Assembly: GCA_032622095.1 (NCBI GenBank)
Contig: CP136061.1
Coordinates: forward strand, 62,129,127 to 62,193,126
Source: Siphonodentalium dalli
Taxonomy: Eukaryota > Mollusca > Scaphopoda > Gadilida > Siphonodentaliidae
Length of the DNA stretch: 64,000 bases
Direction of reading: 5' to 3'
Shown: in pieces, positions 11,985 through 25,443 of the stretch
Numbering within the stretch: the first letter of the stretch is position 1
How the letters are laid out: each line of letters starts with the position of its first letter
Position numbers and translations under genes: made by a program
The notes under the pieces: model-generated
Seen by the model: only the letters and a program-made list of their open reading frames with translations
Database searches by the model: none
Told to the model about the DNA's origin: nothing

Positions 11985-12600
11985 ATATGGCCTTATCGGC
12001 CGACTCGGTTATTTTAGCACCTGACTCGGTTGCCTGTCAGATGGTTTCTGCGATCTCCGCCTCGGAACAGGTGTTGGTGGTGGAGGACACCGGACTGTTG
12101 TGGTACTCCGATTTCCTTGGTGGTAGCGTGTCCATTTCCACCACGAAGTCGGCGACAGGGACGTCCGGGGTGACATAGGCTTCCATGTCTCCGCTGGCCT
12201 CGATGACGACGACAGGGATATCCGGGATGGAAACGGCGTCCCTGCATTCGCTGGTGGTGATATCAACGACGGATGCCAAGTGGGGAAACTGTGCGTATCT
12301 CTGCCCCCCTGTCTCCACTTGGCCCTCATATCGGCATCCCCGTGGCGACTTGAATGGGTCTTCTTCCTCAGCTCAGTGGTTCCGGTATTTACGGACCGGT
12401 GGGGTCCGGTCGGTGCTACCAGGCCACGGACAGTAGAGGGTTCTAACGGAGTGACCTGTACTGCAAAACCGCTTCCAACCGACCCCTTTGGGCATGGATG
12501 GTCCAGCTCAAACATTGGGCCGACTGAAAGTAGAGAATGCAGAAGCTCGGTGGGGATTAAAACAGAATCCATTGTGTCCACCGAGCTCTGACAAATAACT
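11985..12600 (-). other. GC-rich open region of unknown nature
   Basis: A block clearly richer in G and C than its surroundings holds overlapping open frames on the minus strand: 190 codons (12009-12581) and 93 codons (12037-12318). The second has regular hydrophobic-acidic wording (IPDIPVVVIEASG, VADFVVEMDTLP). No family was recognised, no clear splice sites or start were found, and it does not fit any plexin domain. It may be a frameshifted retrocopy, a fragment of an unknown element or chance openness from GC content. Confidence 0.3.
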
Positions 12601-12719
12601 CCGGGTTCACATGTGCAGCGCGAAGCTAAGCGTTAGTGCGACCGCCCTCTCGAATGAACCGACCAAGAGTGATATGATATCCTTCCAGAAGTACATAAGA
12701 GAGATTATTATCCATCAAT

Positions 12720-13220
12720 TAACTAACACTTTTTCTGATTGGGCAAAAGCCGCCACGTGATAATCCGGGAAAAAGTCATTTTGGACTCCCGAATATCATA
12801 TTGGACTCCCAAGTGTGCAATATGACTTTTTTTATCGGGACTCTGTGACGTCACGAATTAACTATATTGCGAAATGAATCGGTGAAAGTGTGATGCGCGC
12901 GCAACACTTGTGGATTTAGAAGACGTTTCACTTCCGCATTTAGTTTTTTTCCACTTCCGTGTTTACTGTTCCAAATCATGCTTTCTGTTGATCAAATTAC
13001 AGGTTTTTATAGAGAATTAAGTGCCGACAAATACCAAAAATACCACAACAGTTTTATTCCCAAAATTTGGATAAACATACAGATGGATAATAAAAATGTC
13101 ATTTTACAATGTTGTGTACAGTATGAGTTTTTCTTGTACACTGCGTGTCTCGTCCAATATGACTTTTCACCACAACCTGGACTCGTACAAGAAAAACACA
13201 TACTGTACATAACATTGTAA
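12720..13220 (+). mobile_element. Dispersed repeat R1, copy 1
   Basis: About 500 bp, direct orientation, closely matching 27085-27650. Shared landmarks are CACGTGATAATCCGGGA, ATTGGACTCCC, TGTGACGTCACGAATTAAC, GATGCGCGCGCAACACT and a terminal hairpin built on TACAGTATG/CATACTGTA. No ORF of substance. The copies differ by small indels. Confidence 0.9.
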
Positions 13221-14399
13221 AATAACTTTATAATCTCTTATATTATGTACTTTTGGGAGTTGGGTCTTTTTGTTCCAAGTACCTGTGGCACGTATATGTT
13301 CTTCTATTACAACCTGTCATAGTTGATTGATTACACAGTAGTTACTGGTGTACGGCCGAAGCGTTTTATATCTCGATATATCCAAAAGCTCTAAAAACTA
13401 TTCCGCGAGGAGGCAATAAACCATATCTCATAGCGATGTATTTACAGTAGTGAACTCTACTTAGATCACTGATAATGACTCATAATACCGCTTTCCATAA
13501 AACAAATAAACTTAATATGGTTCACGCTAAGCAGCTCACGGTTGAAAAAACACTGGACCGCGGTGTGTTGATACGGACTATAATCCTCGCCGGCCGAGAC
13601 ATTAATCCCTGCCTTCCGGGTGAACTGGAAATACCCATGACAGACGTGTCTGCGTCAATTTATTACGCCCTCTTATGGTGTATATTGACAAAATTTTCTG
13701 GCCCTGCTGAATGTCGTAGGAGGTGATGGAGTAAATGTGATAAATACTCGATATTTGCGTACTTTGTGGCTAAATGTGATTATAAACGTACTCGGTATTT
13801 GCGTACTTGAACCATGTAACGAAGATCGATAATTTTGGCCTGATTATTATTTTGCATGCTTGATCATACTCTATTCAGACCTCTAGTTCAATAGAAATTA
13901 GAACAAATGGAAAAGAAAATATACATGCCAGTCAACAACAATTCTAATGTCGTATAGTAGAACCGAGAAACTAACAGTTTAGTGTATTTGTCGCGAGCTG
14001 GCAGTGGCTGGCAGTGCGTCAACATAATAATCAATCGTCAAGGCATCCGTCACTTTTTTTTTTGGAAATGGGTGTGTGGTTACTGGTGTATCAATGCAAT
14101 GGCCGTTCTATTTTTGGTGATGAACCTTGCAGTTGGGACGTATGCACCCTCTGTAAACACATATCATACGTGACGTATGGTGTGTAAATATTCCTAATTA
14201 TCATAACTTTAGTCTGGCAAAATGTTTTCACAAGGCTTGACACAAGCTTTCTTACCAAGCGCACAATATACACATACAAAACAATCTATATCTATATTTA
14301 CGAATGTCTGTATGTTTTTTTGTTTTCCATTGAAATTCACGGGGTAACATCTATATGGCACCAACAGGTTCTAACAGGTGTAGCTCTTTACGGGGAAGA

Positions 14400-15160
14400 T
14401 AATGGTGCGGGTTAGAATTCACGCTGTTGTCAGGGGTAGAAAAGGGTGTGGGCAGCACACATTTTTGTCGTTGATTTCCACCAAACTTATACATAATCAT
14501 CTCCGTGATTTGAGGAATCTAAGGTGTGGTTAAAATCGTCAACAGTGGCGCCGTTTGAGTCAGGGTGCACATAATGGGAGAGGGGCACCAAATTTGATAA
14601 AAAATAATTTCATTCCGGATTTCCATCAAATTAATGCACATTCTTCTTCATGATACAAGGAATCTAATCGTGTGATTTAAAGCCAAATTGGTTCCGTTTG
14701 GATGAGAGATTGGGCTGACGATGGGACTAAATTTGATAAGAATTTGTTTATTTGCCGATTACCACCAAACTTGTAGATAATCATCTCCAAGATATCAGGA
14801 GTCTACGTGTGTGGCGTATTCGAATCAGTGGTGCACTGAAGGGGCACATAAATTGATAAACAAATATTTTTAGCGCCGATTTCCACCAAATTGATACACA
14901 TTTTTCTCCGTGATACCAGGAATCTAATCGTGTGACTATAAAGACGCCAAAATTGGTGCCGTATGGATGAGAAATGTGGTTGGGTCCAAACTTGATAAGA
15001 ATTTGTTAGTCGTCGATTACCACCCAACTGTATACATAATCATCTCCATGATATGGACGTCTAATGGACGTGGTTTCAGTGGTTTAAAGCTGATACAAAT
15101 ATGTTTATCACTAATTTCCGCCTAATTCGTACACGTTCTTCTCCAATGATACGAGGAATC
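14400..15160. repeat. Diverged tandem array with alternating units
   Basis: About six units of roughly 125 bp, each with 'GATTTCCACCAAACTTATACATAATCATCTCCGTGAT'-like wording (shortened here: CACCAAACTT ... ATAATCATCTCC). Odd and even units differ (AATCATCTCC against CATTCTTCT; TTGATAAGAATTTG against TTGATAAAAAA), giving an A-B-A-B higher-order pattern. Confidence 0.8.
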
Positions 15161-15817
15161 AACTCATTTATACATTTTTGCGAACTTAAGTGTTTTTAAT
15201 GTCCATGCATGTTTTGATCGCAATAAAAATATGTAACACAAAATACAAAATAAAAATAACGTCAATTCCAGCCACGTCGACTGTACGATTAAAAACATTA
15301 TAACGTCTTAAATACGCGCAGTTTTAAATAAATAACTACTTCTTTATTGGTTGGACAAATTAATCGCGATAAGCAACATGACAATCACTCCGACAAGGTT
15401 AGCCACAACTTATAATCCATGTATAAGAATGATGACGTTTGGTAATTCATTTGGATATAAATTTTATGAGAATACGTGTAACACTTTGAGCAAAAGTATT
15501 CTCTATTCCCACCAAATGTCAACAGCAGAGGGTTTCACATCACTTTAACCTGGCAACGCCGGGTAACCCTACTAGTATTACATATAATCACAATCACAAC
15601 ATTAAAGCTCCAATATATTTTATTTATGCCTAATAATATGATCTTGAGGGCGTTACCATTTCTAGCTGGTTTCAATGTCTGACAGTTTTAGTCCAAGGGA
15701 TGATTACAGGGATATGGTATCCAAATTCAGACGCGTGGGCACACGGACGATTGGAAAGACGCACTAACCATGGTTATCTCCCAAAAGAAGCATCACTCAA
15801 CAGTCAACCTTTATAAA

Positions 15818-16217
15818 TTAACCCTTTACCCAACAGAAGGGCCCTGTGCCAATGCATTCTCTTATATATGCGAGTCGACCATAGGTCGCCTCGCATATAT
15901 AAGAGAATGCATTGGCTTAACACATTAAAATTTTTTAAATTGTTAAAGAATGTAAGAAAAAATGGTAAAAAGTGTTAAAAAAAGATTTTTTTTAGGCCAA
16001 TGCATTCTCTTATATATGCGAGGCGACCTATGGTCGACTCGCATATATAAGACAATGCATTGGCACAGGGCATAACTGTAACTATCACAATGTGGTCAAG
16101 GAGCCGGTTCCAATGATATCCATATTTGTATGGTTCTATTGAGACAGACCGAAGATATTTTAGGCTGTTGAAGCATTATTTGGCCGGTTTTGGCCGGTTT
16201 GTTGGGTAAAGGGTTAA
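15818..16217 (+). mobile_element. piggyBac-like MITE with two palindromes, copy 1
   Basis: Exactly 400 bp including the flanking TTAA on both sides. Termini are TTAACCCTTTACCCAACA and its complement TGTTGGGTAAAGGGTTAA. Two long palindromes (about 15851-15916 and 15997-16064), each centred on GACCATAGGTC or GACCTATGGTC with ATGCATTCTCTTATATATGC arms, enclose an AT-rich spacer. TTAA duplications and CCC/GGG ends are typical of piggyBac elements. No coding capacity. Confidence 0.88.
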
Positions 16218-16838
16218 TAGTGTTTGCATGATTGTTGGTAAGAAAGAACGCAACAATGACTCAAAACCCTGAGTGGTGACTGTATTATTCATGAATGTCT
16301 ATCCTTTCTTTGTTGCCTTGTATTTTGGAAATAGGGCAACGAAAACGAACATGACAGATTGTCCTAAAATGGGAATTGTGTCCTTTTTATTTCCGCATAT
16401 TGCTCAAATCTGAAACATTTCGTTTATGGTTAATTTACAAATAAATAAATCAAACAAAGCTAATGACCCTTGTCGCCTCCTATTACATGTGCAAAGGGCA
16501 AGAACAAATGTAACTAAAGCAGCAAATGTTCTTGAATCAAGTCTTTGGTTATTGCATGAACTCTAAATGCTCATATCAATAAACATGCTGAATTATTCAT
16601 AAGCCGAGCTCTTTTTATGTCAAGGTGTCATGATGACGAGTCATTCTCTCGTCGGCACAGACACAGCTTCTCTTGACAATGCCATTACCTCGTATGACCA
16701 AGCCTTTTGTGTGTGCTATGTGGGTTGAGAATTCCCCACTGACCTTAAAGAAATCTAGGTGCTATAAAGTCGTTGAAAGTGCTTAACATACCCGTCCTGG
16801 GTATGCGTAGACATCCGGCAACCTCAATTTGCGTGCCA

Positions 16839-16856
16839 CCCCCCCCCCCCCCCCCC
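16839..16856. repeat. Poly-C run
   Basis: Eighteen consecutive C bases. Confidence 0.95.
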
Positions 16857-16892
16857 ACATTCTTGTACGCGCATTCGGGTGATTTTGAAGTT

Positions 16893-17062
16893 GTACGCAG
16901 GACTCACACCCATTTGTTAACTGATACATGGGATTCATATCCCCATTTTAACCAGTATGCATGATGCATCAAGGCTGGTACGCAGGACTCACACCCATTT
17001 GTTAACTGCTACATGGGATTCGTATCCCCATTTTAACCAGTGTGCATGATGCAACAAGGCTG
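16893..17062. repeat. Tandem duplication, 85-bp unit
   Basis: Two near-identical units starting GTACGCAGGACTCACACCC and ending CAAGGCTG. The start of a third (GTACGCAGCTTG) follows. Confidence 0.9.
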
Positions 17063-17446
17063 GTACGCAGCTTGTATCATCACATTGCTATATTGTTTTA
17101 ATTATTTTTTAGTCAAATTGACACATGTTGATAATTCAGTCTCATACATGTTTATGTTTTGAAGTTATGGACATTACTTCAGAAGATGTCTGAAAATTGT
17201 CATATTAATTAATACAACCATTACTTGTTTTCGATATTTTCTTAACCGGTACGCAGGATACAGCCCTATGCATTTTAACTGGTGTAATCAGGATTCAGGG
17301 GTAGGGTGTGACACACTCATTCCGAATGACTTCTCCGAAACGGGATCTAATAAATTGATAAAAACCTGTTCGCTGTTGTTCCATTCAGTCACACTATATA
17401 TGCGTGCCTTTATCAAGATAATGGAGGCTCTGTGTAGCATCCCCAT

Positions 17447-17634
17447 TTTTTTCATATTCGCCATATAACTTTTTCGCTTTTATTTTTCTGTTCATGATGT
17501 ATGTTCTGCCCAAGTGTGTTTCACTGATCATCATGCATGGGTTATTGATATAAACCACTCGAGGCTTTCCACCTATAGCGCGTTCATGCACGCTGCAAAT
17601 GTGTTTTAGTTTTTTTGGCATTCCAATACTTTAA
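17447..17634. repeat. Direct repeat flanking the second RT relic, left copy
   Basis: About 185 bp almost identical to 19683-19866, from TTTTTTCATATTCGCC to TTTGGCATTCCAAT. The right copy is the 5' side of the RT relic, so the two lie head to tail around it. Confidence 0.9.
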
Positions 17635-17970
17635 ACATATTTTATTTGTAATAATACAAAGTGGATTGGGGCACAAGTTACATAACTTAATGAGCCCCTC
17701 TCCAGTATACATTGTTACAAAATTACATAATTGACAAAGTGGCACAATAAGTAACTAATTTACAGCTGTGTGGAATGTGAGAGAATGGTGACTGGTGAAG
17801 GATGATCTTGCGGATCGTTAGGAAAGGATGATGTAAGGTGGTGGGGGTGCCAACGTCGATTGTGTTTATTTAAGAAGATTGTTATGGCCGAGCAAGTACC
17901 AGGTCGAAAAACGCAATAAACAACAATAAACATATTTATGTCCTACTTATTAATTAAGTTAATATCATTT

Positions 17971-18084
<114 letters not shown>

Positions 18085-19682
18085 CCACGCTTTTATGGTT
18101 GAAGGGAAAAAATGACTTTTTGTAATTCTCAGTGTTACTGAAATATGTGTAAAGAAAATCGGGATATCTGAATTCATACTCTGATATGTCAGCTGTTCTG
18201 GGTGGTAATATGTTTGTGAGATAATGTTGTACATATTTTGTAATTTGTGTAATTCACGCCTCCTCCTCAGTGGGGGCCAGCCTACTTCTTTCATTGTGTT
18301 TATATCAGAGACTGATCGCGTGAGTCCACTGACTATTCTGGCTGCATCAATGTGTAACCGTTCAAGTTTATCCATTTGATATTTAGGTGCATTTGCCCAT
18401 ACTACATCGGCATAATCGTATAATGGTAAAATATACGTTTTATATATGTTTTCTAGGGTCTTCCTATCGAGCTGGTATTTAAATCTTCTTAGTTGTGATA
18501 AACGCGAGGCTATTCTTTTAATAGTTGCATTGATATGATTGTTCCATGACATATTTGATTGGAGTTCAAGACCGAGGTGTTTATGTGTCTTAACAAAGGA
18601 TATAGTATCATTATTAAAGGTTAAATTAGGAGTATCGCCGGATGTGCCAGCCAATTGTTTGACCATCTTGATATGTTTTCAAGATCCTTGTTCATGGTTC
18701 GCGCCAATTCACTTAGGTCGTTGTGCTCGTTAGTAATGCAAGTGTCGTCAGCGTACATTCTCGTAACAGAGCAGATGTTGTCTGCTAAATCATTGATGTA
18801 AACCAAAAATAGAAAAGGGCCTAGGATATAGCCTTGTGGCACGCCCGCTGGGATTACCTCATAGCTAGAAAAGCTGTTGTTAACTAATACGCGCTGCTGT
18901 CGGTTATTTAAATAGTCTCCTAGCCATTTCAAAGATTTACCACGAACTCCATAACTTGAAAGTTTATGTATTAGTCCCCTGTGCCAAACTCTCTCGAATG
19001 CCTTTGATATATCACAAAAATAGAACATGTATACAGTCCATTGTCGAGAGATTGACACAGGTGATTGTATAGATCTATGAGTTGATGAGAAGTGCTTTGC
19101 CCTGGCATGAAACCAGATTGACGTAAGAATAGTAGTTCGTTTTTTTAAAGAAATCCCTGATCTGTTTAATACAACTTTCTCAAATATTTTTCCCAAGCAG
19201 GGTAGAAGGGAAATAGGATGATAGTTCTTGCTATCAGCGGGGTCGTCTTTTTTAAAGATGGGGACAACATTAGCCTTTTTCCATACAGATGGAAATGTCA
19301 TGCTATCAAGAGATTTTCTGAAGATTAAAACTAATGGACGAGCAATTGATTCTGCGGTAGCTAGGAGCATTTTTGCACTAATTCCATCGTAGCCATGGGC
19401 TTTGTTTAATTTAAGTGATTTAATTGCCAAAATTATTTCATCTTCGGTGAACTCAAAGTCCTCCATCGTGTTGTTACAACGAGAATTGAACACAGGTAAA
19501 CTGTGGTTTGAGTCGTTTATTGATGAGTTAGAAATGAAGCTCTGGTTTAATATGTTAGCCTTGTCAAGATCATCAGTCGCGTACACGGTTCCATTTACGT
19601 TTATGGTATTTATATGGGCATTCGAGCAGTATAGGGGTGGAACATTCGTTGTTTTCTTTTTACATAGTAGGTAATTCATTAG

Positions 19683-19866
19683 TTTTTTCATATTCGCCAT
19701 ATAACTTTTTCGCTTTTATTTTTCTGTTGATGATGTATGTTCTGCCCAAGTGTGTTTCACTGATCATCATGCATGGGTTATTGATATAAACCACTCGAGG
19801 CTTTCCACCTATAGCGAGTTCATGCACGCTGCAAATGTGTTTTAGTTTTTTTGGCATTCCAATCTA
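19683..19866. repeat. Direct repeat flanking the second RT relic, right copy
   Basis: Partner of 17447-17634. Both copies end at the same base after GGCATTCCAAT and the flanking sequence then differs, so a clean breakpoint is visible. Confidence 0.9.
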
Positions 19867-20997
19867 ATGAACATTAAATATGTACAACACGCCGCACAAA
19901 CTTGCCATAATGGGCTGTTTCGTTGACTCGAGGAAGTAGTTGTCCATGAAGTTTTCCATTTCGGTGCCTTCACTTTTATTGTATATTATATACTGACAGC
20001 GCTAAGTCGATTAATCATAATTATCGTATTCTATATGCGACACAGCACGTGACGAGTTGCACTTCTGATTCGGGGCATAAATATGAACAACCAAATTTAC
20101 ACATAACAGTTGTTTCCGCAAAGTAGCATTGGGTGATTAAATTCCGACAATGACATTGAACAAATTGTTAACACAATATAAGCTATATATACTGAAACTT
20201 GCAAAAGGTATCAGGAAAAGGCGAAACACTGCAACGGTTTAGCAATGGCGTTATTTTGACGATACAGCTTGAAGAGACGGTGGTAAATTGTATACCCCAT
20301 GCACCTCAAAGATAAAAACTGGCCTACTATAATTATACACGTACGGTGCGATTTTGAAACTCGATTATGCACATCGTCCCCATACTTGCAACGATATTCT
20401 AAGTCCGTCCGTAACAACTTTGCAGCTCGCTATGTCAGTCGCCATAAACATGTGGGTTGGATTTGAATATATATTTGGTATGCTTATGAACCACCATGGG
20501 GGAAATGATATCCACTTGGAACGGATTTGGTCCATTAATTTATTGCAGAGTTGTGGGTGAAAATTCATCTTGCGAACTTTGGATCTCTTTATCTCATTCA
20601 TCATAGGTCATGTTTGAATGATCTTTAGGGTATACCAACGGGGCAGGATATCGGGGCACACTATCCACATATATAACATGTTTTGTCCATTCATTTATTC
20701 TGAAGTTATGGCACTTTGGGTGTAAACAATGTTCATCCTATATCTCCGTCATATATATTAGAGGGATGATGGATGATAATCGACATGCAACAGGTATATT
20801 GTCCAGTCATCGCAAGCCAAATCAAGTAATGTTTCGAAAATTAAGCCACCTCATAAAACTAATAAATATCACCGAAAAGCCCTCTATACGTTAATACTCG
20901 GCGGTGCCCTTGTTGTCCATATAGCCGGTGTGCCTTACCAGGCTAAGGTGTGTGTGTGCCATGTGCAGCTTTTAGCAATGAGTTAATTAACCAATTA

Positions 20998-21765
20998 AGA
21001 ATTCGTGTATTTTGAAGGAAAAAATCATTATCCCTTATAATCAATGTATGTTATAGTACTGTCACAACAACTCTTTACCATCACAATATGAGAGATATGT
21101 TCGAATTATGAAAAAAGTGGTTAAAAAACAACCGTATTTTTATGAAAATCGATAGACAGTTTGACTGGAAATATTTTTTAAAAACACATTGTGTTATCTA
21201 GATTATGAACCCAACTAGGGTTTGCGCTCAGTCTACCAATCTGAAATCATGACTGTCTGCGAAAATTAAATAAAACATTATTTTTGTTTTTGGCAGCCAT
21301 TTGAGGACTATTTTTGTTAGGAAAAATCACCGTAAAACTACGTAAGTATGAAAAGATGAATCAGTGTTGGGTATTTATGTCTGCCAGATTATTGAAAACG
21401 TGGCTGAATAATATTTTAGACAGTTTTGGTCCTTTACCCTATAAAACAATAGTCATGCAAATGGCTGCAAAAAAACTAAAATATGCAATGAAAAAGGTAT
21501 TTATTTTCTCGCAGACAGTCATGATTTCAGATGGTAGACTGAGCGCATACGCTAGTTGCGTTCATAGTCTAGTTAAAAAATGTATTCTTTTTAATTTTTA
21601 AAACCACTTTTATTCATAATTCGTACATATCTCTCATAGTGTGAGGATTAACACGTGCTGTTATAGTACTATAGCATACATTGGTTATATGATTTTCCCT
21701 TCAAAATGATTGTTTGAATTTGAGATTTTTTGAAAATTCACGAATGGGACGACTCCTTAAGGTTT
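20998..21765. mobile_element. Long inverted-repeat (fold-back) element
   Basis: Arms of about 270-290 bp. The left arm reads ATATGAGAGATATGTTCGAA ... GCGCTCAGTCTACCA and the right arm is its diverged complement (TGGTAGACTGAGCGCATACG ... TTCGTACATATCTCTCAT). A unique centre of about 200 bp has only a false ORF. Confidence 0.85.
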
Positions 21766-22049
21766 TACCAAAGTTGTCCAATGTGACATTTAGTGACATG
21801 TTTGCCAAATTAAAACAGCATGATTGTATAAAAACGTCACCACTTCACAGAAAACAACTAAACTTTATCATATGGTAAATAAAAATGTACAACCTGACTT
21901 CGCACGTACAGACATAACATTCAGATAATTTCCATAAATTATGTTACATCGTGGCTCTATAAGAAATTTTGTATTGAAAAATCCACATGTTATGGTTCAA
22001 ACATTTATTTAAAGATATATATATATATCTTTAATACCTCCTCTGTGGA

Positions 22050-24240
22050 GAGTCAGCTTATATACACTGTACACGTATAGAAAATACAATATATGCACAA
22101 GGATACATAATAAAGACAAGCGGAACACGTGCGAAAGAACGCACTGCATTATAGGAACGAATGCCCCGCATAACGTTGCACGCGTGTAGAAGGAACACAG
22201 CGGCGTCTATGATCAGTTCGCCGGAGTTACAACAGACATCTATCCATTCACACAGGGTAGTACTTCCTAGAAGTAGCGCCGTTAAGTTCAGACATGACAG
22301 TGATTGCAGGCGATCGAAAGCCCGGATCCCGAAAACGTCAATAATTCTCTCCAAAAAGATATCACGTAGATGTATCAAAATACTTGCTTTGCAGGAGAAT
22401 AGCGCGCGCGTGGGTAATCTCATTGGCGTAAAATAAGCCGCACTGAGCACAACACAGTCTATTTGGATATGTGGTTTATTTAATAGAAGTACCAGATGAC
22501 GCAGATGATCGGTGACGGTTGTGCGAAAGCAGAGACCATATTCGCCAGGAAGACAGCGGATCGGCGTGGCATTTCAGAAATAAAGAGAGATCAGTGTCAG
22601 ATGAAACAGAGTTTAGCCACTCCAGTCTGTAGTGAGTTGCAACTGAAGATTTCACGAGTTTTTCCATTCCATTTTACTTGGGAAGAAACCAGTATCCATG
22701 TATTCTAGGGGAACATTGAGAAGGTCGTACTGGTGGAGCAAGGGCATGACATATGCGACGAACCCAGAAGATTGGCGATTGAAGAAGACATATTGGTGCA
22801 ATTTTAGCAAAAATAGTTGCAGTAGAATCTGATGGCCCTGTGGAAGATGAACAAGTTCTCAACGAATACAAGTTTTTTCACGTGTAGTTCTCTTGACACA
22901 GGCATAATGCCGAGAAGACTTAGAGAAACATATGATCTGGTTCGAGTTGGTAAAGACTGACAGTTCTTTATACATGAACGGAAAGACTTCTCAATAGTTT
23001 GTATGGCGGACAGATTGTCAAGTGGGAAAAATTCCGCACCATATAGAGCTCTTGGTAGCACAATTGATTTGAAGAGCTTAATCATCGTTGTGGTTGTGCT
23101 AGCCTGTAATTTCTGCTTCCCTGATAAGGAAAAATATGACCGACGCATTTTTTGTGACATGAGTTCAGCTCGTTTTGTCGCCGTTTTGAATTTGGTTTGC
23201 AGGATACCGAGGTGTGTGCATTCTATAACCTCGTGGATAAGCGTCCCACCGAGAGACCACGCTCTATTAGAACGGTCGTGTTTCTGAGTGGACTCGTTGA
23301 ATACAACGGTTTGGCTCTTTGTATAAGAGAACGTGAATATCCATTTTGCGCTGTATTCAAAGCATTTGGACATCATTGAGTCCAACCCACTCTTTGTTAA
23401 TGATAGTAACGCTATATCATCAGCGGTTGTGGGAGCAGCACAATAAATTCCATGCATTTTTAAGCCATCGGTTGTGAATGAGAGGTCTTTGATTAGGTAA
23501 TTTATATACACTAAATAGAAAAACGGCGAGCACACGGCTCCTTGTCGCGTTCCTTGGCATATCTTCAGTGGTTCCGAAATGAATCCGTTAGATATAACAC
23601 GACTGTTGCAATCAGTATGCATGCTGTGTATTATCCGAAGCATTTTGTCTTCGATCTCAAGGTTATGCAGTTTCAATAAAAGTCCAGAGTGCCACACCTT
23701 GTCAAAGGCTTTCTGTGAGTCTAAGAAGCATACATATGCGCGAGAACTATTATCTTTAGCGTATACGCAACAGATTCCTGTAGTATAAAGGAAGTCATCT
23801 CACAGCTGATTCCTTTCTGGAATCCATTCTGTAGCGAATGTGGGAATCCAGAAATAAATGGTGAGTTGATTATTCTGTTTAGGAGGACGCTCTCATAAAC
23901 TTTATATATCACGGGTAGTAATGTTATTGCACGGTAGCTATCGGGTTGCTCTTTCGGTTTGGGTTCTCCTTTGTAGATTGGAATGGTTAGACCAAGTTTG
24001 AGTTTATGTGGAATATATGTCATATCGAACACGCAGGAAAGATTTATTGCAGAATATGAGGTGCTCGTTCACTATACCGTCTGCTCCGCCCGCTTTGCCC
24101 ATTTTAAGTGAACGAACAGCTGCTCGTATCTCGGTCATAGAAATGGGTTCAGGTGGCCTATCAATTAATATTGATTTTATTTCGAATATTTTATTGAGCC
24201 CGTTTATTTGTCTATTTTTAGAACAGACCATTCGGGTGAT
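22050..24240 (-). pseudogene. Non-LTR retrotransposon RT of a second clade
   Basis: Fragments in several frames give, in order, KMGKAGGADGIVNEHLIF, then SYRAITLLPVIYKVYE, QGTRQGAVCSPFFYLVYIN and the catalytic TADDIALLS. Next comes a C-terminal part (22476-22667) of the W...K...N..R type and a tail (22058-22450) with RDIFLERIIDVFGI. The motif wording differs clearly from the two Jockey/CR1-like relics, so this is a separate clade, shared with the fragment at 1-325. Frameshifts and stops make it inactive. It lies in the 14.6-kb intron in sense orientation. Confidence 0.85.
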
Positions 24241-25314
24241 ACCATGTAGCGATATAGAGCATTGGGCTGTTCCTATGGCTACGCACCGAATGTCAAATGT
24301 CCCAGATTGATTGGTTGTATTGTTTTATTCCATAGTTATAAGCGATAATGAGTATAACTAACGTTTATTTGTGACAAAATTGCACAATAAAATTTATGGT
24401 CTCTGTTAACAGTAACCACTATTGTTCGTTAGCTAAACAACCACACCTTTTTAGACCAGAAAATATTCGAAACAATATTAGTTTTAATCGATAGAAGCAT
24501 TTCCGGACAGGAGTCTTCGATTCAGATCTAATATTTTATACCCCGGTAACTATATAAAACATGTTTACAAAGAGATAGTCCACCTTTAATCTTATTTTTC
24601 CAAAAGCGAAAGTCAACAGAACAGACAGAGTGTCAGATTTCCTACTATGCTTTATTCTCTGATCCATAAACACATTACAGGATATTGAGAAAATAGTATA
24701 TATAAAAAATAATGATAGAAGGAAGGTAATTTATGTTCACGATATGTATTGTGTGTACAGCGACCTCCATCAGCCAAGCACATAGTTTAACAAAGCCATG
24801 TTGATCCAAATCCCACTCAGGATTAATCAAGGGAATATTCAATGAATGCCCTCTACCAACTTCCGAAGGAGTCGTTTTGTCAAACCAGCCCTGTTATGTG
24901 TGTGACACCTGGATGTGTTATATCAAAATTCAATCACACATTTTAACAAATAGTGAGAATTAAATCATGTGATGTGGTGTAGTGTATAGATTTCTCAACA
25001 AAACAGTCTTTGCCCCTAATCCCCAATCAGGATTTACTGTTATTCATGGAAATTTCTCAACATACCATGTATAATTATGTGCGTGCGAACAAAGTCAAAT
25101 TTCAGTTAGGAAGAAAGTATCATATAATTCCAATTATTATTTATTGTATTTAATGCATCTATAATATTTGATCCACTCCTATACGAATATTTACTCTGTA
25201 TAAACATTTACCCAACGTGTTCTTGAACTCTATATTGGAGTGGTTTGGTTAAGCCTTAACTCGGCGAACCGTGGGACCGTCTGACGAAAGATGGCATCGT
25301 GCACATGAACTTAC

Positions 25315-25443
25315 CAACGGTGGCACCAGGTGTTCACCTTTCACCGTCACGTGGCTCAGTGTATTGTCGTGAAGGAGAATCTTCGGAGTTTGTTGGACAT
25401 CTATGCTCCCGCAGTATGTGGACTCGACGGTGCTAGACGTATT
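25315..25443 (-). CDS. PLXN: Plexin exon: start of IPT2-type region
   Basis: This is a 129-bp, 43-codon, phase 0-0 exon. The acceptor is ATTTTGCAG and the donor is TTG followed by GTAAGT. It contains YCGSIDVQQTPKILLH then VTVKGEHLVPPL, matching the plexin strand 'P-x-I-L-x-P ... I-T-L-K-G-x-N-L' that opens the IPT domain after PSI2. The next recognised exon does not share phase 0, so a small exon may be missing between them. Confidence 0.87.

Noticed and set aside
13982-14173. GWQCVNIIINRQG resembles an IPT strand and could be the missing plexin exon
   Set aside because: It is on the plus strand, opposite to the gene, and lacks suitable splice sites.
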